DNA of 13,439 nt from an uncultured Bacteroidaceae bacterium (GTDB lineage Bacteria; Bacteroidota; Bacteroidia; Bacteroidales; Bacteroidaceae): the NCBI GenBank assembly GCA_904501945.1, contig CAJGCU010000070.1:1-13439 (forward strand). The letters run 5' to 3'. Shown one piece after another: positions 7,512 through 13,439 of the stretch (position 1 is its first letter; each line of letters starts with the position of its first letter). Under the pieces are notes generated by a model. It searched no databases. It was not told the origin of the DNA and saw only the letters and a list, made by a program, of their open reading frames with translations. The translations under genes and the position numbers were made by a program.

Positions 7512-8288
7512 ATGAAACTAAACATACAGAATCCAATCATATTTTTCGACTTGGAGACTACAGGTGTTGATGTAGCAAAGGACCGCATTGTGGAACTTTG
7601 CTACATCAAAATTTTTCCTAATGGTAATGAAGAGTCGAAGACCATGCGCATCAATCCAGGTATTCCCATTCCTAAGCACGCAACCGAAGTGCATGGCATC
7701 AGCGATGAGGATGTGCAGGATTGTCCCGTCTTCAAGGATGTTGCAGCAGAACTTTTCGAAGCATTTAAAGGCTGCGATTTGGCCGGCTTCAACTCCAACA
7801 AGTTCGATGTGCCTCTCCTGTGCGAAGAGTTCCTTCGCCTAGGTATGGACTTAGACGTGATGCGGCGCAAGTGCATCGACGTCCAGAATATCTATCACAA
7901 GCTCGAACGCCGCACTCTCATCGCTGCCTACAAGCACTATTGTGGCAAAGACCTTGAAAATGCCCATTCTGCTCTAGCTGATGCTCGTGCCACACTCGAA
8001 GTGCTTGAAGCGCAGCTGGATATGTACCCAGAGGATTTGAAAAATGACATTGCTTTCTTGGCCGAATATAGCCGCATGAACAACAATGTCGATTTTGCAG
8101 GACGAATCGTCAAAAACGAAAGTGGAGTAGAGATGTTCAACTTTGGCAAGCACAAGGGAAAACCTGTAGCCGATGTGCTTTTGCGCATCGATCCCAGCTA
8201 TTATGCCTGGATGATGCAGGGCGATTTCCCGCAGAACACCAAACAAGTCCTAACACGAATTTATTTAGCCTCAAAATCAAAGAGATAG
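7512..8288 (+). CDS. DEDDh 3'-5' exonuclease (DnaQ-like) with ExoX-like C-terminal domain
   Basis: Metal-dependent nuclease that removes nucleotides from DNA 3' ends. All catalytic residues of the DEDDh class are seen: D13 and E15 (FFDLETTG), D99 (NSNKFDVPLL), H152 and D157 (AHSALADAR). HGISDEDV (61-68) is also typical. The nuclease fold ends near residue 167; QLDMY follows at 168-172, close to the beta-clamp-binding consensus QL(S/D)LF. Residues about 208-250 (FNFGKHKGKPVADVL, then YYAWMMQGDFP) form the small C-terminal domain seen in ExoX-like proteins. The length is 258 residues. Two bases separate it from dnaN and six from coaBC, so the three are probably co-transcribed and translationally coupled. 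It could act as the replicative proofreader or as a repair exonuclease; sequence alone does not settle this. Confidence 0.93.
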   Translation: MKLNIQNPIIFFDLETTGVDVAKDRIVELCYIKIFPNGNEESKTMRINPGIPIPKHATEVHGISDEDVQDCPVFKDVAAELFEAFKGCDLAGFNSNKFDVPLLCEEFLRLGMDLDVMRRKCIDVQNIYHKLERRTLIAAYKHYCGKDLENAHSALADARATLEVLEAQLDMYPEDLKNDIAFLAEYSRMNNNVDFAGRIVKNESGVEMFNFGKHKGKPVADVLLRIDPSYYAWMMQGDFPQNTKQVLTRIYLASKSKR

Positions 8289-8294
8289 AGACTT

Positions 8295-9533
8295 ATGCTA
8301 CAAGGAAAAAAAATCGTTCTTGGCATCACAGGCAGCATTGCCGCCTACAAGTCATGCCTCATTATTCGACAGCTTATCAAGAAAGGAGCAGAAGTGCAAG
8401 TGGTCATCACTCCGTCAGGCAAGGAGTTCATCACTCCTATCACCCTGTCTGCGCTCACCAGCAAGCCGGTTATCAGCGAGTTCTTCTCTCAGCGCGATGG
8501 TACATGGCATTCCCATGTTGATCTCGGTCTGTGGGCTGATGCCATGCTTATAGCTCCTGCTACAGCGGCTACAATCGGTAAAATGGCGAACGGTATAGCA
8601 GACAACATGCTCATCACTACATATTTGTCTATGAAGGCCCCTGTGTTTGTAGCTCCTGCAATGGACTTGGATATGTACGCACATCCTTCTACCCAGCAGA
8701 ATCTCAAGACATTGCAATCCTACGGAAACTATATCATTGAGCCAGGCACAGGCTTCCTTGCCTCAAAGTTGGAAGGTAAGGGACGTATGGAAGAGCCAGA
8801 AAATATTGTTGCTTTCTTGGAAAAAGCACTCTCTTCAGCCTCTTTTAGTGAAGAGAAGACAAAATCATGCGTGCGTCAGTCTCTGACAGGTAAGAAGGTG
8901 TTGATTACCGCAGGTCCAACCTATGAAAAGATAGATCCAGTCCGTTTTATCGGCAACTACTCTTCGGGAAAAATGGGTTTTTCCCTTGCTGAGGAATGTG
9001 CGCGTCGTGGTGCGCAGGTCGAGTTAGTTTGCGGTCCCGTTTCTTCATCCATGCAGATAACTAGTCCTCGCATACATCGCATTGATGTTGAAAGTGCCAG
9101 AGAAATGCATGAGGCTTGTCTGTCGTTGTACCCATCGATGGACACGGCGATTCTGTGTGCTGCTGTTGCAGATTTTGCGCCTGAAACTATTGCCAGCCAG
9201 AAAATCAAACGGACAGGTGACGGCATGCTCATCCGTCTGAAACCTAATCCCGACATTGCCGCATCGCTGGGGCAAATCAAAGGAAAGCATCAGACATTGG
9301 TCGGCTTTGCGCTCGAAACGCATGATGAGGAGAACCATGCGCAGGACAAGCTGAAGCGTAAAAACTTTGATTTCATCGTTTTGAACAGTCTCAATGATGA
9401 GGGGGCAGGATTCCGTACTGACACCAACAAAATCAGCATCATCTCCCGAAGCGGAAAAGTAGATTTTCCACTGAAAACTAAGCAGGAAGTGGCAAAAGAC
9501 ATAATTGACCAGATAGAATCACTTCATGCTTGA
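8295..9533 (+). CDS. coaBC: CoaBC: phosphopantothenoylcysteine synthetase/decarboxylase
   Basis: Bifunctional cytoplasmic enzyme for two successive steps of coenzyme A synthesis: CoaB joins cysteine to 4'-phosphopantothenate, and CoaC, an FMN enzyme, decarboxylates the product to 4'-phosphopantetheine. It is 412 residues, standard for the fusion. The N-terminal CoaC part has ITGSIAAYK (11-19), the catalytic His74 in HSHVDLG, APATAATIGKMANGIADN (87-104), and PAMDLDMY (121-128; the E. coli enzyme has Asn at the first Asp). The CoaB part starts near residue 199 with KKVLITAGPTYEKIDPVR, NYSSGKMG (221-228), AAVADFAP (289-296) and a C-terminal stretch with FDFIVLN (358-364). It is the last gene of the dnaN unit and is followed by two terminators. 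The link with DNA replication genes is likely historical; no functional connection is evident. Confidence 0.97.
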   Translation: MLQGKKIVLGITGSIAAYKSCLIIRQLIKKGAEVQVVITPSGKEFITPITLSALTSKPVISEFFSQRDGTWHSHVDLGLWADAMLIAPATAATIGKMANGIADNMLITTYLSMKAPVFVAPAMDLDMYAHPSTQQNLKTLQSYGNYIIEPGTGFLASKLEGKGRMEEPENIVAFLEKALSSASFSEEKTKSCVRQSLTGKKVLITAGPTYEKIDPVRFIGNYSSGKMGFSLAEECARRGAQVELVCGPVSSSMQITSPRIHRIDVESAREMHEACLSLYPSMDTAILCAAVADFAPETIASQKIKRTGDGMLIRLKPNPDIAASLGQIKGKHQTLVGFALETHDEENHAQDKLKRKNFDFIVLNSLNDEGAGFRTDTNKISIISRSGKVDFPLKTKQEVAKDIIDQIESLHA

Positions 9534-9585
9534 CAACTGATGTGATGTGATTTTAACGTTAAATATCGAAAATAATATAATTAAA

Positions 9586-9620
9586 TGGCTACGAAACGAT
9601 GTTTGTCGTAGTCATTCCTT
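9586..9620 (+). terminator. Terminator after coaBC
   Basis: TGGCTACGA (9586-9594) pairs with TCGTAGTCA (9606-9614) over 9 bp with one G-T pair and an 11-base loop, followed by TTCCTTTTAT. It lies 52 bases past the coaBC stop and is of moderate strength. Confidence 0.7.
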
Positions 9621-9630
9621 TTATAAGATG

Positions 9631-9676
9631 TTTTTAAACCCGTTGGCGGATCCGCCAACGGGTTTAAAAATTTTTT
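9631..9676 (+). terminator. Second terminator: perfect 40-bp palindrome
   Basis: Bases 9631-9670 are an exact palindrome centred on GGATCC (9648-9653). As RNA it folds into an 18-bp stem with a four-base GATC loop. The core is GC-rich and the outer five pairs are T-A. Six T follow (9671-9676). It backs up the first terminator 16 bases upstream and should insulate the secreted-protein promoter from the dnaN unit. Confidence 0.85.
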
Positions 9677-9789
9677 AAGTTAATTGACAAGGCTTTATTT
9701 TTTTTTAACTCACGTTAACGTACTCATTAGACTATTTTACCCGATTTTGTATAATTTTCTTATTTTTGTACGATTTGGCCATTTCTATC

Positions 9790-9818
9790 TTGAGAAATAT
9801 CAATAAATTTTGAGAAAT
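9790..9818. repeat. Direct repeat TTGAGAAAT, 20 bases apart
   Basis: TTGAGAAAT occurs at 9790-9798 and again at 9810-9818, a 20-base period close to two DNA helix turns. The copies end about 30 bases before the -33 box of the downstream promoter, where an activator could bind. The region is AT-rich, so chance is possible. Confidence 0.35.
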
Positions 9819-9849
9819 GTTACAAAAATACAAGTTTTTGTTAGACTTT

Positions 9850-9882
9850 TTTGGAACTTACATTTCTTTTTCCTTATATTTG
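9850..9882 (+). promoter_or_regulatory. Promoter for the large secreted protein
   Basis: TTTG (9850-9853), 21 bases, then TATATTTG (9875-9882), an exact -7 box. Transcription from here gives a leader of about 190 bases before the ATG at 10079, long compared with the roughly 15-20 bases for dnaN. Confidence 0.65.
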
Positions 9883-10078
9883 CACACGACTTCTGTGGTT
9901 ATGTACAAGACAGATTCGAGGTGAAAGAAGTGTTTGGGTGTTTGATTTTTGTTACATTTGCTTGTTAATACGATACAGGAAAGGGCGTAAAAAAAGAAAT
10001 ATATACATTATATATTAATAAAACCTAATCAATTCTATTTCTATTAATTTTTTATTAACAACTAAATCAACTGTTAAC

Positions 10079-13000
10079 ATGAAGAAATTGTTACTTTCAT
10101 GCATGATGCTTCTCGCTGTTGGAGCGATGAATGCACAAGATCCAGCCGAATGGACTGAAGGTATGGATGTTACCGACAAGATTATGTTGGGTGACTACGA
10201 CGGTTCATTCTCAGGTGACTGGAGAGCAAATGATTATGATGGTGGTGATGCTACCTCTATCGGTAATTTCTGGAAAGGTGACTGTCCTAACGAGTACCTC
10301 GATACAGGCTGTTATGCTTTCTATAACAAGCAACTGATTGACTTTTATCAGGTAGTGAAGTTCCCAGCAGGTTCTTATACTATTAAGCTTCAGGCAAACT
10401 ATCGTGAAGGTACTTTTGCTGATACTTTCGCAAACTTTAACAAAGGTCAGTCAAAGAAGTATGCGTTCCTTTATGCATCTGAACTTGCAGGCGAAGCTGC
10501 TGATTCAGAAGTAATTCGTGACTTTAGCACTCCTCTTGCTTCTCTTGCATCTTCTACATCAACAACTCAGCTTTACACTGGTTCACTCGGATGGTCTGAC
10601 GATGCTTCTGCAACAGTAACTGACGCTGAAGGTAACACTATTACTGTTTGGGCACCAAGCTGTAACAAGGGTGCACGTCTTTACTTCGACGCAGGTTATT
10701 ATGTTAATGAACTGAATGTTATTTTTGTTAAAGAATCTTATGTTCGCGTAGGTATCCGCAAGATAGGCTACGCAGTAGAGGATAACCTTTCATTCCGTGT
10801 ATGGAATGTCATCTATAATGGTCCTGCCGATGAAAATGCAGTATTAGAATCTGCAAAAGCAGACTGCCGTGCAGCAAATACTAAGATAGACGAAGTGCGA
10901 GCTAAGATTTCAGAAGCAGGGTTTGAAGGATTTGCAGGTATCGTTGATGATGCTTATATGACTTTTGATGATGAAATTACAAATGCAGAAACAACGGCTG
11001 AGCTTGATGCTATTCTTGCTAACATCAATGCTGCTTATGACAGCTACAACAAGAGTCTCGTGTTTGTAAACAGCTTGGATGAACTTGTTAATATGTCTGA
11101 AGACATGATTGCTTCTACAGACTTCCCAGGCAAGGCTGCATTCCAGACAGCTTATGACAATGCTCTTGCTAAAGCTAAGACTGACAACGCATCTGCTCTT
11201 GGTGATGATCCAGGTGCTTATTTCGACCAAATTTACGTTGACCTTGCTAAAGCTCGCGCTGACTACCTCGACACTCAGGAAGCTGACGAAACTGGCGCTA
11301 AGGACTTCACAGCTCTCATCAAGCACCCTTGGTTCGTAAACGCAGAATATACTCCAACTCAGAACGAGGATGGTACTTGGACACTCAAGGAAGAAACTTG
11401 GAACTGGGGTTCTGTAGGTAATCCTGCTGACTACTCAACTAATAACGGTGAAAGAACAGACATCGCTTCTGAAGTAGAACTCGCTTCTGACGCAGATGTA
11501 CTCAACCAGTGGTATAAGAGATTTAAGTCATTCGGTAGCGGATGGTCTGCAAATGGTTATCATTTGTACTATCAGGGTGGTCTTATCGGTGTTTCTCACG
11601 GATGGAGTCAGGAATATGAAGACTGGGAAGGTATTTGCCAGCAGCTCGTTGGTCTTCCAAACGGTTACTACAGCTTGAAGGGTCTTGTACGCGGTAATTC
11701 AAGTACTGGTGTTTACGGTCAGGATGACGTTCCTCCTTACCACAACATTTTCGCAGAGAACTCAGAAGAAGTTAGAGTTGCTTCTGTAGTAGGTCATGCA
11801 GATAATTACTATTGTGCTCAGCTTCTTGAAGCTAACAACGGTTGGTATGAGTGGAATCCAGTAATTTGGCAGGAGCACAAGACTGGTACAATCCAGGTTT
11901 CAGACGGTAAGCTCCTCATCGGTGGTCAGAGTAGCATCACTGCAAACTTCACAGGTTTCCGCCTCATGTTCTACGGCACTAACCCTCCATTCAATGCAAT
12001 GATTCAGGAAGACATTGATGCTGTGAACGCTGCTGCTGAAGCATTGACATTCGCAGGCGACAAGAAGGCTGTTGCAGACCTCTTGGCTCAGATCAAGTTG
12101 CCACTCGCAGATGCCGCTGCATACGATGCTGCTATCGCTGTTATCGTTTCTGCAAACGACTATCTCAACAAGGCTACTGGTGCAATGAAGTCTTTCAATG
12201 CTGAAGCTACTTATGGTGAACTCGGCACTACATATGCTGACGATACTGACGCTTCTGAAATGATTGCAACTGCCCTCGCATATGTAATCGGTCTTGGTGA
12301 AAAGGAATCTGATACATACGAACTGATGGCTCCAGCAAACGCTGCTGCTGCTAAGTACTCTGAATATCTCGCGCTCTACGCAAAGGCTAAGGCATTTGGC
12401 GATGCTAATCTGAACACAATCCTTGCTGCTCAGGTAGCAGAAATGAAGGCTGCTTACAAGGAAGCTGACGCTATTCAGGCTTATCTGGATGAACTTGCTC
12501 TTCCTTACAATGTAGCTCTCTTCGCTTCTCTCGGTGCTGCTGACGCTTCAGAGGCTGCTCCAGTAAATGTAACAGGTCTTCTCGTGAACCCAACATTCGA
12601 AAATGCAGCTGGTGAAAACGACCCAACTACAGGCTGGTCAGGCGCTTCTCCATCTACTAACATGTATGCAGTAGGTAACGCAGAACTTTGGAATGCATCT
12701 GCATTCACATTCTCTCAGAAGCTTGTTGGTCTCCCTGCAGGTACTTACGAACTCCGTGCACGTGCTCTCTACCGTGACGCTGGTGCTGTAAATGCTGACA
12801 ATATTAAGGCTTACAACGAGGCAGGTAGTGAAGAAGCTTGGGCTAACCACAATGCAGAACTCTTCGCTCGCGTTGACGACAACAACGACCAGTTCTCTTA
12901 CATCAAGGCTGCTCAGTCTCTCAAGAAGACAGAACCATCATTCACAACTGCTAACTTCAATCCAAATGAATATGATGAAGTAACAGGTGAAGCTATTGGT

Positions 13001-13439
13001 TGGGACTTGATGCTTGACATCAATGTTCAGGGTGCACAGAGCTGGGACGGTGCTGTTATCCCATCTACAATGGAAGCTCCTGCTGATCCATTCGACACAA
13101 GAGTTGATGTTGATGGCACAATCTACTGGTATCCATCTTCAATGTACGGATTCTACATGTGCTGCAAGAACTACCCAGACGCATACGCTAACTCAGTGAA
13201 GATCACTATCAATAAGGGCGAAACTCTTGAGGTTGGTATCCGCAAGCCAGTTGCTATCGCTTCTGACTGGGTTATCATGGACGACTTCGAACTCTACTAC
13301 CTCTCAGGTGACAAGTTCCAGGAGACAGTTACTGCTATCGAAGAGGTTGAATCAGCTGACGACGCTGACGCTCCAATCTACAACGTGGCAGGTCAGATTG
13401 TAGACGAGTCTTACAAGGGCATCATCATCAAGAACTGTG
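10079..13439 (+). CDS. Large secreted multi-module protein, 3' end missing
   Basis: I do not recognise a named family. The frame is open for 1120 codons to the window edge. Residues 1-19 form a signal peptide (MKK, hydrophobic core, cleavage likely at MNA/QD); no lipobox Cys is present, so it should be released or attached otherwise. Three beta-rich modules, at about 21-249, 405-634 and 830-1078, share landmarks: FPAGSYTIKL (95-104), GLPNGYYSL (525-533), GLPAGTYEL (884-892); then VGIRK (224-228 and 1052-1056) and a closing strand before Y(N/G/L). They resemble galactose-binding or carbohydrate-binding beta sandwiches in general pattern only. Between them lie Ala-rich helical stretches (252-400 and 640-825). 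The last residues, IYNVAGQIVDESYKGIIIKN, look like the C-terminal tail of Bacteroidales secreted proteins, so only a few codons are probably missing. No catalytic motif is seen; a surface, binding or adhesion role is inferred. Codon use, especially in the second half, is that of a highly expressed gene. Confidence 0.85.
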   Translation, partial: MKKLLLSCMMLLAVGAMNAQDPAEWTEGMDVTDKIMLGDYDGSFSGDWRANDYDGGDATSIGNFWKGDCPNEYLDTGCYAFYNKQLIDFYQVVKFPAGSYTIKLQANYREGTFADTFANFNKGQSKKYAFLYASELAGEAADSEVIRDFSTPLASLASSTSTTQLYTGSLGWSDDASATVTDAEGNTITVWAPSCNKGARLYFDAGYYVNELNVIFVKESYVRVGIRKIGYAVEDNLSFRVWNVIYNGPADENAVLESAKADCRAANTKIDEVRAKISEAGFEGFAGIVDDAYMTFDDEITNAETTAELDAILANINAAYDSYNKSLVFVNSLDELVNMSEDMIASTDFPGKAAFQTAYDNALAKAKTDNASALGDDPGAYFDQIYVDLAKARADYLDTQEADETGAKDFTALIKHPWFVNAEYTPTQNEDGTWTLKEETWNWGSVGNPADYSTNNGERTDIASEVELASDADVLNQWYKRFKSFGSGWSANGYHLYYQGGLIGVSHGWSQEYEDWEGICQQLVGLPNGYYSLKGLVRGNSSTGVYGQDDVPPYHNIFAENSEEVRVASVVGHADNYYCAQLLEANNGWYEWNPVIWQEHKTGTIQVSDGKLLIGGQSSITANFTGFRLMFYGTNPPFNAMIQEDIDAVNAAAEALTFAGDKKAVADLLAQIKLPLADAAAYDAAIAVIVSANDYLNKATGAMKSFNAEATYGELGTTYADDTDASEMIATALAYVIGLGEKESDTYELMAPANAAAAKYSEYLALYAKAKAFGDANLNTILAAQVAEMKAAYKEADAIQAYLDELALPYNVALFASLGAADASEAAPVNVTGLLVNPTFENAAGENDPTTGWSGASPSTNMYAVGNAELWNASAFTFSQKLVGLPAGTYELRARALYRDAGAVNADNIKAYNEAGSEEAWANHNAELFARVDDNNDQFSYIKAAQSLKKTEPSFTTANFNPNEYDEVTGEAIGWDLMLDINVQGAQSWDGAVIPSTMEAPADPFDTRVDVDGTIYWYPSSMYGFYMCCKNYPDAYANSVKITINKGETLEVGIRKPVAIASDWVIMDDFELYYLSGDKFQETVTAIEEVESADDADAPIYNVAGQIVDESYKGIIIKNC

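Larger units (their letters stand above)
9534..10078. other. 545-base AT-rich intergenic region
   Basis: No convincing gene was found on either strand. It holds, in order: a 12-base palindrome TTTAACGTTAAA (9552-9563); two terminators; a 10-base palindrome ACGTTAACGT (9712-9721); a second TAnnTTTG box (9761-9768) lacking a partner; a direct repeat (9790-9818); the promoter for the large secreted protein; and a leader of nearly 200 bases. The leader has an AT-only 8-bp inverted repeat (9998-10016) and an A/T-rich run into the ATG. I recognise no known riboswitch in it. Confidence 0.6.

Noticed and set aside
9586..9676. CRISPR or insertion-sequence ends
   Set aside because: Two unrelated hairpins, each single and followed by T-rich sequence, fit tandem terminators; no repeat-spacer pattern or transposase is present.
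9761..9768. TATTTTTG as a second promoter for the large protein
   Set aside because: The box matches, but the only TTTG nearby (9746-9749) is about 11 bases away, too close, and the region is AT-rich.
10910..11326. 138-codon minus-strand frame inside the large secreted protein
   Set aside because: Low-complexity Ser/Val product explained by the codon bias of the gene on the other strand.
13316..13439. Firm assignment of a type IX secretion C-terminal domain
   Set aside because: Only a short tail-like pattern is visible and the true C-terminus is missing, so it is kept as a possibility only.

Overview
The window looks like chromosome of a Bacteroidota bacterium, most likely a Prevotella-type member of the Bacteroidales. 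The signs are promoters of the Bacteroides form (TTTG, about 19 bases, TAnnTTTG), gene starts without Shine-Dalgarno sequences, a fused SecDF, a DUF3127 protein, and a dnaN-exonuclease-coaBC gene order. No rRNA, tRNA, CRISPR array, transposase or phage gene was seen.

Left part (1-5712), all on the plus strand: the 3' part of an endonuclease/exonuclease/phosphatase-fold hydrolase; secDF, the membrane motor that assists protein export, ending at a strong intrinsic terminator; ddh, meso-diaminopimelate dehydrogenase (peptidoglycan and lysine precursor); and a small lipoprotein of unknown function with its own promoter. 

Middle part (5713-9533): the lipoprotein gene converges on a minus-strand DUF3127 gene, with a perfect 16-bp hairpin between them. 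DUF3127 is an OB-fold-like protein with an SSB-style acidic tail. It diverges from a tight three-gene unit: dnaN (sliding clamp), a DEDDh 3'-5' exonuclease, and coaBC (coenzyme A synthesis). The two divergent promoters each match the Bacteroides consensus with exact 19-base spacing and physically interleave in about 50 bases. A candidate clamp-binding pentapeptide sits right after the exonuclease fold, as in E. coli epsilon. Together these suggest a small DNA replication/repair neighbourhood: a clamp, a nuclease that may ride on it and a possible single-strand DNA binder. This is inference, not established.

Right part (9534-13439): a 545-base AT-rich gap holds two terminators in tandem (one a perfect 40-bp palindrome), a promoter, an upstream direct repeat and a leader of nearly 200 bases. 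It precedes a very large secreted protein that runs off the window (1120 codons seen). Its sequence shows a signal peptide and three related beta-rich modules separated by Ala-rich helical stretches. No catalytic domain is recognisable; a cell-surface or secreted binding/adhesion protein is the best guess.
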